Assembly (NCBI GenBank): GCA_029204225.1
Contig: CM055103.1
Span: 27,144,293-27,208,292, forward strand
DNA from: Diphasiastrum complanatum
Taxonomy: Eukaryota > Streptophyta > Lycopodiopsida > Lycopodiales > Lycopodiaceae
Direction of reading: 5' to 3'
DNA length: 64,000 nucleotides
The notes beneath the pieces are model-generated. The model was not told the origin of the DNA. It did not search any database and worked only from the letters and a program-made list of their open reading frames with translations. Of this stretch, positions 33,085 to 45,083 are shown piece by piece; position 1 is the first letter of the stretch; each line of letters begins with the position of its first letter. A program made the position numbers and the translations under genes.

Positions 33085-34478
33085 AAGATAGTCCTGTGTA
33101 CCTGATCAGTGGATACAACTCGTCACAGGCTTCACAATGAAGTGACAAAGTCCTTCATAGGTGGTGAAAGCTTGGAGAGGCAAAAGTTGGAAGAAATCCT
33201 TCCTTGGTGCATTTTGCAGGTTTTGGAGCTCAGAATCATCAGTGGAGAACGAAGACACAATCCTGGAGGCATCAGAAAGGCCAGGGTAGCATTAGACAGA
33301 TTGAAAATCTGTTGAGTGGGGAGATTTTTACAATACTTCCCAATTTTTTGTGGAAAGTGCAAGTTTTCAAAAAGTTTCAATCAGAAACTTGCTCAATCAA
33401 CTTGTGGGGAACATTTTGTGCTATCAAAAGTTTAGCAATACTGCTACTGGCAGTTTTGAACTGTTCCTAGTTCATTTGGTAGAGATTTGAACAATTTTTT
33501 GTAACTTTTTGTGCATTTTTGCTTGAAGTATCCTTGTAATAGAAAATCAGAGTTTTTAAGCTTCATTTTTAGTAATGATTTCTAAAAGTTGCTAGACTCA
33601 AGTACAAGTCGATTCAATGTGGATTTCCACTCAAAATCGCATTTTTTGGTGAAGATTTGGCTTAGAAACGGTGATTTTTGCTTAGAAACAGGCTTTCTGC
33701 TCTGTCTCTGTCTCTGCACTGCTCACCAAAAGGCTTTAGTACGGCCCAAAACGTGGCAAGAGGCCCCAAAACACTAGTTTTATGGCCCGAAACGCCAGTC
33801 AAGCACCCGAAACACCGCTACACTAGCCCGAAACGCCAAGGAGGTGGCCCGAAACGCCAAGGAGGTGACCCGAAACGCCTATGTCCTATCCCGAAACACA
33901 CGACCAGTAGCCCGAAACGTCAGATCTGGGACTCATGGACAGTCCAGATTGATCTGACTTTTCCTCATTGACATGTGGCAGACAGCTACTGGCGAGCGTT
34001 CAATCTTCAATGGCTTGAAGACCCTCTAATACACTAAATTTTAGAGGCATTCGGCGCGCGGACCTGGAGGCAACGGCTCAGATCAATTGAAGAATCTCTT
34101 CTTCAAATTTCATTTCAGATTGAAGGGTCCCACAGGTGCCCCTAGTATTTGGGACTGGCCCATTCTTTCTAAGGGCTCTATCCATTGTGTTTTTTTTGCA
34201 GATAAGCAGAAAACAGAGTGATGTTTTGACCTAGCTGGAGAGACTGTTTTTGGGATATGATTAGACATCAGCTATGCTGGTACAAAGGGCTATGTGCTGA
34301 TATAAAAATCTCTGAAATTGGAGATATGTGCGAGATAGAGGAAATTTTCAAAAATGGCAGTTTGGCAATAATTGCCAATTTTCAGGCTTATGGACAGTTG
34401 CGAGCCATTCTAAGGCCAAAATAGTTCTATCTAATTTTGAGATTTGGACATAGTTCTATCGTCAACTTATGATATACA
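33085..34478. other. Leader-like non-coding DNA with a GCCCGAAACG minisatellite
   Basis: After the primer site there is no Gag frame. At 33730-33925 about nine degenerate units of 20-24 bases carry GCCC(G/A)AAAC, some followed by GCCAAGGAGGTG. The remainder is AT-rich and unassigned. Confidence 0.65.
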
Positions 34479-35103
34479 TGTTGGAATTCGAGGCTCAGCC
34501 TCAAATCCATTCATTAATGAGCATCCTAAAAGCTGTACAAAACCGAGAAAAAGAAGGCTCAAATTTTTGAGCAAAAGATCGAAAAATTCAAAATCGAATT
34601 TTCTAGAATTTTTTGATACTGGATCGACTCGAAAATCATAATTTTTCGAGTCAGTGTATACTTTTCGAGCCTTTTGTATATTTTTTGATACTTGTAAATT
34701 TTGATATTGTCGGTCTAAAATCCAACCCAACGACTTCATGTTGATAGTCCGCCCACTTTGTACATGCATTAACTGTAATGAGGCGGTTGTAATAACTGCA
34801 ACAAGACGGTTGTTGTAGATATTATATTGTATATCAAGACAATCTTCGTCAGAAAACTTCTTCTGAGTATTCGAGTTTCTGTAGCCAGCATTATCACGCT
34901 CAACCAGCTGAAGTTATTACTTCAAGCAATTGTACTCACTGTTTGATATTAATCAGAGTGCAAATTCTCAGTCTCACTATTGTATCGTTCATTTGCGCTC
35001 TCTGAATCATTCAATTTTGAATATTCTGCTGCTAACTGTTGCGCTTCCAATTCTACACCAAGCTCGCTCATCAGCTTCCGCTCATTACCACTAATTTGTG
35101 ACA
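34479..35103 (+). repeat. Copia-type LTR (625 bp), plus orientation
   Basis: Runs TGTTGGAATTCGAGG to ATTTGTGACA and is followed by a primer site. A reverse-oriented relative lies at 53671-54260; the two share TCCATTCA(T/A)TAATGAGCATC, GCAGTTATTACAAC-type and AGAAAACTTCTTCTGA boxes. Confidence 0.8.
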
Positions 35104-35115
35104 TGGTATTAGAGC
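35104..35115 (+). promoter_or_regulatory. Primer binding site after the 34479 LTR
   Basis: TGGTATTAGAGC, one mismatch to the tRNA-iMet site. Gag on the same strand does not follow; an opposite-strand Gag start lies 12 bases further on. Confidence 0.7.
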
Positions 35116-35126
35116 CTCTGTTTTGA

Positions 35127-35321
35127 TCATAGCTTTTGTTTCCTCCTATCAAATGCCCGCTGATCTTCTTCAATCACTGGCCTTGTCTCCTCACCTGTCA
35201 CAATCTCCCATAGCTCCTTTTCCATCAGAATGTTCTTCAGTTTGAATTTCCAAACTGCATAGTTGCCGGCTCCTTCCAATTTGCTTGACTCATTGAGAAC
35301 GCTTTCACTTAGCATTGCCAT
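35127..35321 (-). pseudogene. Copia Gag N-terminal fragment, minus strand
   Basis: AMLSESVLNESSKLEGAGNY and YAVWKFKLKNILMEKELWEI closely resemble the Gag start of the copia at 20380. It faces the LTR at 34479 in the opposite orientation, which marks a rearrangement junction. Confidence 0.8.
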
Positions 35322-35439
35322 AACTGCAATTAGATGACTCTGGATTGCAAAAATGATTGCAAAAAGGGAAAATCTGCTGCGAAATTAACAAATGACGTCT
35401 CCAGCCACTTTCCAATTTGAGCTATGGATTGAAAGTTAT

Positions 35440-35580
35440 GTCAAATTGATGATCATGTGAAGGGCTATAGATGTTTTGATCCAGTGAAAAACAAAATCCA
35501 TGTAAGTCGTGATGTTATCTTTGATGAATCCAAGATGTATGAAGACGAGGATGCTGAGAAGATAGTGCTGAACCAGAATC
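35440..35580 (+). pseudogene. Copia integrase C-terminal fragment
   Basis: VKGYRCFDPVKNKIHVSRDV followed by IFDES is the box at the end of copia integrase. It is an isolated fragment between an inverted Gag start and an inverted gypsy leader. Confidence 0.75.
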
Positions 35581-35819
35581 TTTCACAGTCACAAAAGCTT
35601 GAAGTTATATGTTTTTTCCCATTGCTTTTCATGCAGTTAAAGATTGCTTTATAGGCACTGTTGGGCGCATTTCACAGAGGCATAGCTTTGTGGGTTCAGC
35701 TAGTAAAAGCATGTTTGGTTTGCTTAGCATTCAAGAAGCTTTTGCAATTGTGTTCCCTGCAATTTTTTTTGTAGAAAGAAGTTGCATTTAGGGTGCTTTT
35801 TTGTTTGCTTAACCTTTGC

Positions 35820-36600
35820 ATTTCTTGTACAAATGCATAAGCAAACATTCATTTACAGTTTAACATGCCTAGATTTCATTATGTCTGAGAAACAGGGTAG
35901 ATGCTGCTCAATTTTTCACTGAAACTACAAAATTTGCAGGTTTGTCATTCTTCACATAGAATAGGCTTCAAAATGACCCAAACCATTCTAATAATGGCCT
36001 TACTGGATCATAACCCTGCAAACCACCATTAGTTTGCTGGAAAACGCAACAAAAACCTGCAACTCCATAAAAAATCGCCATGCAAAACTTGTAAAAAATC
36101 CACCAACACTCACAGCAAGTGGTTAGTCCCATTTTGCATCTATTCTTGCCTTTCTCACCGATTTTAAAGCAAAACTGGTTCCACAAAAAGCAATAGACAG
36201 CAACCAAAATCTCAACCACTACTGCTAGAACAAGAAGCCATAAGAAAAAATCCAACATAGCTTTAAATTGAAACCATTGCTTTTCCAAAAGTGCTTATAG
36301 CAAAGTAACCAACAACATAAAGGAATTAAAAACCGGAATTGCTTTCAAAAACCAATTTGAAGTGCTTAAAAATCGAACCAATTGTATACTTAGTAGTGCA
36401 CGTACCACACAATCGATTACACTTCAAAAAAAGAAATCAACGGGAAGAGCAATCCAAAATTTCCTCTCTTTGTTGCTTACTCCACCGAATTCTCAAAAAA
36501 CGTCGAGATTTCTTCCCAAGCACTTTCGATGGCAATACCTGCTTAGAATTGGCTTTGATACCAATATAAAGTCCTAAACCAAGAATCATATTCTAAGCAT
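35820..36600 (-). repeat. Inverted copy of the gypsy A leader, primer site and LTR end
   Basis: The minus strand reads a short LTR end (36600 to about 36565), a primer site TGGTATCAAAGCC (36563-36551) and then the same leader as 8161-8930, down to about 35820. Shared boxes include AAAATCGGTGAGAAAGGCAA, CCAGCAAACTAA and GCAGCATCTAC(C/T)CTGTTTCTCA. No coding part of the element is attached. Confidence 0.8.
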
Positions 36601-36895
36601 GCCAATAAGCTGCAGAGGTGTCCAGGGAGGTGTCACAATGCACTACTAATTGTGCATGAGCCTTGGAAGGTATAAGTATACCTATTGGGCTCTCACTAGT
36701 GTATCCTTGAATGTGAGACTAATAGCTGTATGTTGTTGGTGTGATGCCTCACTCCTCTTTGAGATTGATCCATAGCTTGGGGGCTAGATCCGTTCGATCT
36801 AAGATTGGTTGGGTTGGTTTGTCCACCATCTGTTTCCCTTGTGTTGCTTGTTATTGGCATGCTTAGAATAGGATTTTTTGGTTTAGGACTTTATA
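36601..36895 (+). repeat. Gypsy A-family LTR fragment, plus orientation
   Basis: It matches 12640-12897 (GGTGTCACA.TGCACTACTA, TCTCACTAGTGTAT, ATCCATAGCTTGGGGGCTAG) and ends TTTAGGACTTTATA. Its last 40 bases are inverted relative to 36565-36600, giving a palindromic arrangement. Confidence 0.75.
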
Positions 36896-36897
36896 GC

Positions 36898-37220
36898 AAC
36901 TCTCTCCTCACCTCCAACCAATTTGGGTTTGTTGTCATCGTGTTAAACAAATCGGAAGAACCCAACTCCCTAACGACGACCATAGCATCCTAGCATTGCT
37001 GATGCATATGACGTGGTGAACCAATGTAAGGGGATGGAAGCACAAGTTGCATTCCTATGTCGCTAGCCGAATGAGCTCCTAGGGCATCAACAATACCGCT
37101 ACAAATCTCTCTACAAAAACTGTGTTGATTATTGTAGTAGTAGATCATGTTATTCTGCACCATTTTGCCATCATGTCACACTCGTACTCCTGCAGCAGCC
37201 TTGTTATGTCCATGACTAGT
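36898..37220 (-). pseudogene. Helitron replication-initiator (Rep) domain fragment
   Basis: One minus frame reads NNMIYYYNNQHSFCREICSG, IVDALGAHSASDIGMQLVLP, SPYIGSPRHMHQQC, a stop, DAMVVVRELGSSDLFNTMTT and NPNWLEVRREL. This follows the Helitron helicase-like N-terminal pattern (LPSS..GSPR.M.Q...DAM...R..G.PDLF.T.T.NP.W.EI). The HUH and helicase parts are not present. It would belong to a rolling-circle DNA transposon. The fragment is cut at 36895 by the LTR. Confidence 0.75.
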
Positions 37221-37333
37221 ACATAGGATTCAATATACTCGTCTTGGATACACGGTACTTGAGTGAAACAAGTTGTTTGTTATGCCACGTCATACTGGAC
37301 ATGACCCGAAAGTAACTAATACCCTTGTGAGGC

Positions 37334-37565
37334 CCAGAACACACTAAATGGAGTTAGTACAAGGTTTGGGATAGTGTATGCATGTGTAGAGTTATCAATA
37401 ACTATTATATTTATAGAGGATCTATGCATAGAGACTCTATTCTAGATGAATCTATGTATAGGAGAGTTAGGACCTTGCATGACTAAGCGCACAGTTGGTT
37501 TTAGGCTCTATATAAGGAGGCCAAACTTGCCCTACTCCCTCACCTTATGGTCGATTCATTGCCAG
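37334..37565 (+). repeat. Possible LTR fragment with TATA box
   Basis: It begins TGTGAGGCCCAGAACAC, like many gypsy LTR starts, and carries CTCTATATAAGG at 37507-37518. It ends against copia RT sequence at about 37566. No second copy is in the window. Confidence 0.4.
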
Positions 37566-37569
37566 GCTC

Positions 37570-38237
37570 TCACTCTACTTTCATGCTTCCTATTATCCCA
37601 TCCACAAAGAGTAGCAAGAGAGATGATGACCCGAATTTTACCATCTTTGCCATGGGTGCAAAGGTCTCATCATAGTCAATACCATGATATTGTGCATATC
37701 CCTTGGCCACCAACCTTGCCTTATGCTTATTGATAGATCCATCTTGGTTAGTCTTCACTTTGAAGATCCATTTGCATCCAATAGCTTTCTTCTCCTTGGG
37801 TAACTCCACCAATATCCATGTTTCATTCTTCATAAGAGTTGACATTCGAGATCCATTGCTTGGATCCACTCCTCTTTGTTCCTCCTATCATCAAGAGTTA
37901 TATTGACATAGCAAGTGCATCCAAAAGCTCTAAAAAACTTAACATTCGGCCTCCTCTTGAATAGCATCTCAAAAGGTGTGCTTCCATCCAATATAGCACT
38001 CGGACACCTATTGCATAGAAAGTTAGCACACAACAAAGCTTGATCCCAAAATCGTTTTGGAAGATTAGCTCCTAACCTCATGGATTTGGCATTTTCACAT
38101 AAAGTCACATTCTTCCTTTTGGCCACTCTATTTTGTTGTGGTGTCCTTGGAGTTGTGTACTCCCTCTTGATCCCATGCTCATCACAAAAAGCCTTGAACT
38201 TGGTTGAGATATACTCACCGCCATTGTCACTCCTCAA
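37570..38237 (-). pseudogene. Copia integrase core end fused to RT start
   Basis: Begins MRSDNGGEYISTKFKAFCDE (second Asp), then RTPQQNRVAKRKN (the usual V.ERKN, Glu replaced by Lys) and AFGCTCYVNI. The frame then joins directly to [52 protein letters not shown] and [10 protein letters not shown]. The usual ~100-residue connector is missing. RT motif A and beyond are lost. Confidence 0.85.
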
Positions 38238-38914
38238 GCACTTGATCCTTGTGGAAATTGGTTCTCCCTTGCATTATTGAACTTCACAAAGACATCATAC
38301 ACTTTATCTTTGCTCTTTAGTAGATAGATCCAACAAAATATACTAAAATCATCAATGAAAGTTACATACATCTTAGCTCCACTATTGCTAATTGTAGTAA
38401 TTTCATGAATATCTGAATGTACAACTTGAAAAGGCTTTGTAGATCTAGATGTCGATCTAGTATAAGGTAGTCTATGTGACTTTGACAAAGCACAAGACTC
38501 ACAAACATGATGGATGCTAGTTAAGGAACTTGGAAGACCAATCACAACTTGTTTTTTAGCCATTACCTCCAATGAGTTGTAGTTGAGATCCCCCATCCTC
38601 TTATGCCAAACCTCTTGAGTAGGTATTTGCTCACTTTCCACACATCCAACTTGGTTAGCAATAACACAAGCATCTAGTTTGAATAACTTCCCTTGTCTTT
38701 TACCTTTTGCAATCAAGACGTCCTTCCTTTTGATCATACAAGCATCTCCATCAAACTCTTTACTTAGCAATTGACTCACACTAAGTAGGTTCTTAGTAAT
38801 AGATGGAACAAACAAAACATCCTTCAAATGAACAATCCTATTTGTAGAGAGAGAACTAGGAAGAGTGCCAATCCCTTTGATTGCACACTCACCATCATTG
38901 GCCCTGTAGATCAC
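38234..38914 (-). pseudogene. Copia protease end and integrase start
   Basis: Reads ANDGECAIKGIGTLP, LKDVLFVPSITKNLLSVSQL, EVWHKRMGDLNYNSLEVM (GAG-pre-integrase), CESCALSKSHRLPY, then VVHSDIHEI with the first catalytic Asp and TFIDDFSIFCWIYLLKSKDK. The protease active site (HHGWIDSGA region, about 38940-38990) is just upstream in another frame. Confidence 0.85.
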
Positions 38915-39034
38915 CCTCTTGTCATCTCCATATGCCAGTGAAATACTCTTTTTGAAAAGTCATGTGTGAGCTTGCTCCACTATCAATCCACCATGGATCG
39001 ATATCTCCAACAATAGAACTCAAACATGTAGACA

Positions 39035-39238
39035 TCACAAAAGCATCATCATTTGTGTTTTGAGCATCAACACCATCCCCTTGATGCCACAATAGAAGCA
39101 CTTCAACTTTGACCTATCTTTCTTATTACCAAAAGAAGAAGACTCACCATGATCTTGTCCTTTAGGCCACTTGACCTTGCTTTTGCCCTTGAACTTGCCT
39201 TTGATGAACATTGCCTCCTCACCATCTTTAGATGTCAA
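39035..39238 (-). pseudogene. Copia Gag zinc-knuckle region
   Basis: Basic linker GKFKGKSKVKWPKGQDHGES followed by KLKCFYCGIKG, the start of a CX2CX4HX4C knuckle whose second half is lost to a frameshift. The linker is nearly the same as in the element at 63300-63440. Confidence 0.8.
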
Positions 39239-39375
39239 TGTAGATCCACCTCTAGCTTGAAGCCTATATTACTCATTGATCAAGATCTCTTAAAGATCCA
39301 CCAGACTTGGCAAAGTTTTTTGAAAAGTAACACTTTGTACAATGTTAGCATGAGTATCCAACAAACCATTAAGAA

Positions 39376-39828
39376 TCACTGAACAAGCTCTCCTTCCTTA
39401 ATGCTCTCATCAATGCAAACTAACTCATCACTTAAAGCCTTCACTCTTAAAACAAAAGTTTTAGGACTCTCTTTTCTATTTTGTATGCTTTGATAGATTT
39501 GTCTTCTTAGAGTCAACACTCTAGAAGTAGGCTTGGATTCATAAAGCTTCTTCAAAGTTTCCCAAGCCTCTTGATATGAACTGGACTTACCAATCTCCTT
39601 GAGTAGCTCATTGGTAGCATTAATCTTGATCATGTGTAGAGCTTTCTTAGCTCTCTTGTCATACGTCAATTGCTCTTGTTGAACCAAGGATATCTCCTCC
39701 AACCCTACAACAATATCCATCAACTCATGCATTTCAAGAAGTGATTCCATCCTCACCTTCCATGTAGAGTAGTTGGATGAGGTAAGCTTGTCATTGCCTT
39801 CCAACATGAATCCACTCATTGTAGCCAT
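39376..39828 (-). pseudogene. Copia Gag N-terminal part
   Basis: The likely start is the ATG at 39828 (MATMSGFMLEGNDKLTSSNY). Then come STWKVRMESLLEMHELMDI, KALHMIKINATNELLKEIGK, AWETLKKLYESK and RQIYQSIQNRKESPKTFVLR, all typical of the copia Gag (UBN2-type) domain. The frame stops at 39376 and continues shifted. It is close to the Gag at 63485-64000. Confidence 0.9.
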
Positions 39829-40287
39829 GTTGCAATGACCCGATCTTTTTTTTTCAACCTTCTTTTGAAATACAACAAATGTTTCCAAAAAGAAATCACA
39901 GAGATATGGAACCTCTCAATTCTCTTCTTGCACTTATAACTAGCAAATCAACACATAGAAGGAAGAAATCTTGATCAACCTATGATCTAATAAAAATCTA
40001 ATGAATCTTGCCACTCTCTAAGATTGAAACACACGCTATTGAAGTTCAAAAACCTCAAAAAATAGAGATCCAATCAAAATTAGAGTTTTGACAAAATCAT
40101 AAAAAATGGAATAATACTACATGCAATTGCCTAAAACTTGATATAGAATCTTGTAGCCTCCAATGAGGCCTTTTTAATGCATAAAAAATCGACCAAACCT
40201 AGTAAGCCACTTGTTAAATCATAATTCTTCAAGTTCGTAAACCTATTGAGTTTTGACCTACAAAAGATCAATTCTACATATGCAAAT
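39829..40287 (-). other. Leader between primer site and Gag
   Basis: AT-rich non-coding leader of the minus copia; no frame is expected or seen. Confidence 0.6.
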
Positions 40288-40538
40288 TTCTTAATTTTGA
40301 GTAGAAATTATTCTAGCATGCTCTAGAGATAGAAACTCCTCCAAATCCATGATAGATGTGGTTGATCCATTCATAACCTGCAACACAAGCTCTGATACCA
40401 TGTGAAGAAATATGAATCACTAAGATTCTTAATTTTGAGTAGAAACTATTCTAGCATGCTCTAGAGATAGAAACTCCTCCGAATCCATGATAGATGTGGT
40501 TGATCCTTTCATAACCTGCAACACAAGCTCTGATACCA

Positions 40539-40563
<25 letters not shown>
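40288..40563 (-). repeat. 138-bp tandem duplication that doubles the primer site
   Basis: Units 40288-40425 and 40426-40563 differ at only a few bases. Each holds GCTCTGATACCA (40389-40400 and 40527-40538), the reverse complement of the primer site, plus about 25 bases of LTR end and the start of the leader. Confidence 0.9.
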
Positions 40564-41310
<747 letters not shown>

Positions 41311-41354
41311 ATAGTCTCATCTACAATAAAACCTTTATGGAACACATAGAGTGT

Positions 41355-41850
41355 TGGAATTCGATGCAGAGATGTCATTTTTGTGGAAGATCGATTTATC
41401 AACCACAAGGGAAAAGATCAAGAAATTTCTGATATAGGTGTCGGAGAAATTTCCAATCCATGTATTGAAAAAGATTCCATGATTGAAAATCAGGAAATCG
41501 ATACAAACTCAAAAAATGAGTCTGAACAATAGGGGGTCAAAATTCAACCAAGAAGATCAAATCAACCAAGACAACCTCCATCCAGATTTATGGATGATGC
41601 AACCTGCTACTTCATGCATGAACCAAATACAATTTTGGAGGCGATGTCTACACCTAATGTTGATCAATGGAAAGCAATAATGGACATTGAATTCGATTCT
41701 CTAATAGAGAATCAAATGTGGATAGTCACTCGCTTCAAAGGGAAGAAATCCAATTCCATGCAAGTGGATATTCAAGGCGAAGTATGGTGCTGAAGGAAGG
41801 CTAAATCGATACAAAGCTAGGCTAGTCGCCAAAGGCGATTCCCAGATCCC
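41355..41850 (+). pseudogene. Copia integrase end and RT start, plus strand
   Basis: CRDVIFVEDRFINHKGKDQE matches the end of integrase in copia B and the 50014 copia. Then RFMDDATCYFMHEPNTILEA, NVDQWKAIMDIEFDSLIENQ and, after a frameshift, [12 protein letters not shown]. The fragment stops where an inverted arm begins (41861). Confidence 0.8.
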
Positions 41851-41860
41851 AGATCTGGAC

Positions 41861-41994
41861 CATTAGGGAAAATATGGGCTCAAAATGGGCCCTTTAATAA
41901 ATTTTACTTTAGAGAGAGGTTACGTAGAGAGAGAATGAAAACCGGTAACTTCTGGTCACCGTTTTCCAAGTTTCCGACCTTGCCCGATGTTTAA
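41861..41994 (+). repeat. Left inverted arm of a candidate DNA transposon
   Basis: It starts CATTAGGGAAAATATGGGCT and pairs with 53351-53485 as an inverted repeat over ~134 bases, at roughly 85% identity by eye (shared AGAGAGAGGTTA.GTAGAGAGAGAATG and GTTTTCCAAGTTT). Flanking bases do not form an obvious target duplication with the right end. Confidence 0.75.
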
Positions 41995-42289
41995 CTTTAT
42001 TTATTTATTAAACATAATTTGAGTTTCATATGTTTGTTGTAGATCATGTTTGGTGGCAAAGAACTATTTAACATATCATTCATGCATTGGATCATCTTTA
42101 AGTCATGTTTTACCAAGAAAGTCAGCAAAGGAAATGATAAAAAATGCTCGGTTTGAAAAACTAAAAAATGGAATTGTAGAGATTGTTTTGATTAAGGTTC
42201 AATCATACTTGGATGCGAATGTGATACAAGTGCATGTGATGTATCTGGAATTAGCAGAAATGCTTATTCTATTTTTTTTTAATGATGCT

Positions 42290-43440
42290 GAAGAAAATTT
42301 ATCTTCCGCATCCATATCGGGTAAGATTAGCTAGAAATTTTTATAATGACGAAATGTTCAAAGTAGTTGGCCAACCACTTCATATAACCAAATTAGAATA
42401 TGACGAGCTCAATTACAATGATGCAATAATATTTTCCTTGATATTGAAAATGTTCTAAAATACATTATTTAATTCTATAAACTAGACGAACATCAAGTAA
42501 ATGGAAAGATCATTATTGTAATAAAATTGGATGAATCTGAAATCATCAAGGGTCAGAAGTTAGAACAAGTGAGTGTCACTTTGATGAACAAAATTTTAGA
42601 TACAAATGATCAAACGTTTAGTGTTCAATCAGAAAATCACATATGGTGGTTGGCGCCATTCCAGGTATAATTTCAATTTTCATTTAGAATAACTTTATTA
42701 ACAATTCATACCTTGCCAGTTTTTATTGACATGTCATGCATTACTTGTTTCTCTACAGGTCTTGAAAGAGGACCATAAAATACTTTCATGGATATTTTTA
42801 AGAACAAATTATGGCGAGATTATAAGGAGACATTTGGAGGGTGAGAAATTTACAGTCGAAAACCATGGAAGTTTTCAAATTCAATGGCACCTTGCAGGAG
42901 ATTTAAAAACATTAAAATTTATGTATAATGTCTCTCATGGGACAACATCAAAGCATCCATGTCTTTATTGCATGAAGGATTGCTACAATATGAATTTGGG
43001 ACAATCAACAAACACTGGCCCAACACGAGAAGCTGAAGATCCAAATATGAAAAGTGTTCTACCAATTCATTAAAATATGTTCACATATGCACATCGCATG
43101 CTGAGGTTCCTATTATTGAAAAACTTATTTACCTGCATATTCTACTAGCATGAAATCATAAATCGGAGTCTGTGGCTAAAGCAGCAATTAGGAGGTTGGA
43201 AATAGTTCTGTCAAATGCAGGACTACATAAAGGGAATGTCACGATTGAAAAAAGTGAGACTCTTCGGGAAAAAAGAAAACGTTCGTAATAAGCCATCAAT
43301 TGGAGAAGATTCTTATCCAATCACACATGCAAAGAATCAAGTGTCAGATACAAAATTTGGAGAGAAATTGTTCAAGGCACACAAACACTGGAAGGAAGTA
43401 ATCAAGTGGAAAAGGGACAAGTGTGGACCAATTTAGACAA
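42290..43440 (+). pseudogene. Transposase-like gene fragment with an intron
   Basis: Coding blocks read KKIYLPHPYRVRLARNFYND and LHITKLEYDELNYND, then, after a frameshift, exon 42476-42664 with VNGKIIIVIKLDESEIIKGQ and SENHIWWLAPFQ. A clean GT/AG intron follows (42665-42758), then an exon with VLKEDHKILSWIFLRTNYGE, FQIQWHLAGDLKTLKFMYNV and SKHPCLYCMKDC. Blocks further on (LEIVLSNAGLHKGNVTIEKS) continue to about 43440. The LAGDLK...C..C pattern recalls large uncharacterised proteins found in cnidarians and fungi that are thought to be transposon-derived; I cannot name the family. A gypsy fragment cuts it at 43446. Confidence 0.5.
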
Positions 43441-43469
43441 ACTCATAGGTGTTATCAGGAAGCTTTGGA

Positions 43470-44235
43470 AGAGTAATATGGCTGACCTTAATAAAAAGTT
43501 TAATGACTTGAAAGTGCAGATCTCTGAAGTTGTAGATAAAAGACCAAAAGTGTCTTCTTCCAACTCAGGAATGTGGTGTACGAAATGTGGAACTTCTGGA
43601 CACACTAAGGAAGACTACACTACTGTGAATGTCAAATACATTGAAGATCCTGCCCAGGAGGTACTTTTTATTTTTCAAAATGATGCGACTACTAACTATG
43701 TACAGGGTATCGCAGCATCAACCCAACAGGACAGACCCAAGTTCGCACCAAGAAGGCAGTCCTCAACCGCAAAAGCCGATTGGTTATGTACCATTATGTT
43801 CGAATTGCAGAGAGCCTGGCCACAAGTATCCTGATTGCCTCAGCCATAGAAGCTGTGACCCAAATATCAGTATGTAGCAACACCAGCTGCTACAGACACG
43901 AAAGCAAAGCTGCGACTGATGTTGTTGTGCAGAGAATTGACGTTATTGAAGGAAAACTGGCAAAGACAGAAGATCAGTCCTGGCCAAGTGACGTGGAGAA
44001 ATTATTCAAAGTCACAACGAGAAGCAAAAGCTCCTCGAAACCTGATCAGAAATCTTCAACAAAGCGCAGAAAATCCTCGAAGAATAAATCCTCTAAACAA
44101 CGAACAAATCTACAACTAAGGAAGATCTCAAAGATGACCCTGACTATGACCGCAATGCTGCGAAGTTATTTGCAAATGATATCTCGACAGAAGCAAAGGA
44201 AATCATCAACGCTGAACTTCAGACAACTGCTGTAG
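43470..44235 (+). pseudogene. Gypsy Gag C-terminal region with two zinc knuckles
   Basis: MADLNKKFNDLKVQI is followed by knuckle 1, CTKCGTSGHTKEDY (last Cys replaced by Tyr, 43579-43620). A frame further on has knuckle 2, CSNCREPGHKYPDC (43799-43840), intact. A basic, Ser/Lys-rich linker follows. Frames shift at about 43700 and 43860. Confidence 0.8.
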
Positions 44236-44240
44236 AAAAG

Positions 44241-45047
44241 GTGGTCACTTTCGAGGAAGAGGATGAAGAAATCGCGAAGACAAAATTATCTAGTGTTGTT
44301 ATCGATAAACCAACCTCGAAATCAAAGACGAAAGAATATGACATCGTGACTGATATTGAATCCCTTCGTCCAAACATTACTTTTGAACAGATGTTGGCAG
44401 ATAACACTTATTACAAAAAGCATTTGAAAGGCCTTTTTGTGCCCAAAAAGAAGAAAAAAATTTCACTGCCAGATGCTGGTGTTTTGTCTATCGATTTAGG
44501 TGATCTCGGTGCACCTGAGATTGATATTACCATTGCGGGATGCTTGATCAAAAAAGTGCCAATTGACTCTAGTTCCAGTGTAAATATAATAACAGAAGAC
44601 ACAGCTCATGCTATGGGGCTGACTGACATTCAACCGACACAGCGAAACATCAAGTTAGCTGATTCGACACGATGACAACCTGTTGGAGAACTGAAGGATG
44701 CCACTGTCTACATTCAAGCCAAGCCATTCACAATGAATTTCATTGTTATCAAACCACTCGGTTTGTCATCCTATTCTATGCTGATTGGACGACCTTGGCT
44801 TTATCAATCAAATGCAAGTGTATATTGGAAATCCAGAGAGCTAAGATTTCAGATTGGTGAGACCAATAACCGAGGTAAGCCAGCAGAACAAATCATAACC
44901 TGGAGTCGTGACAATTATGAAGGTGAAACTCCTTTGTCTAACACCAGCTTTACATCAGAAGAATCTTCGTATGCCTTAAATATTTTTTTCAATGGATCTA
45001 ATATTGAAGTGCAGTACTTTGAATGTTATGAGAATGCTGATGATTAA
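44241..45047 (+). pseudogene. Gypsy aspartic protease
   Basis: An acidic linker precedes VLSIDLGDLGAPEIDITIAG, then VPIDSSSSVNIITEDTA, where the active-site Asp is kept but the usual Gly is Ser. A stop at 44675 breaks the frame; it resumes with MNFIVIKPLGLSSYSMLIGR and GRPWLYQSNASVYW, the box that ends plant gypsy proteases. Confidence 0.8.
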
Positions 45048-45083
45048 GAATTCTTCGATGCCTGCAACACTGAAGATGATGTT

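Noticed and set aside
33678-33971. Frame with repeated SPKRQGG-like units as a repeat protein
   Set aside because: It is the translation of a degenerate minisatellite; unit length varies and breaks frame.
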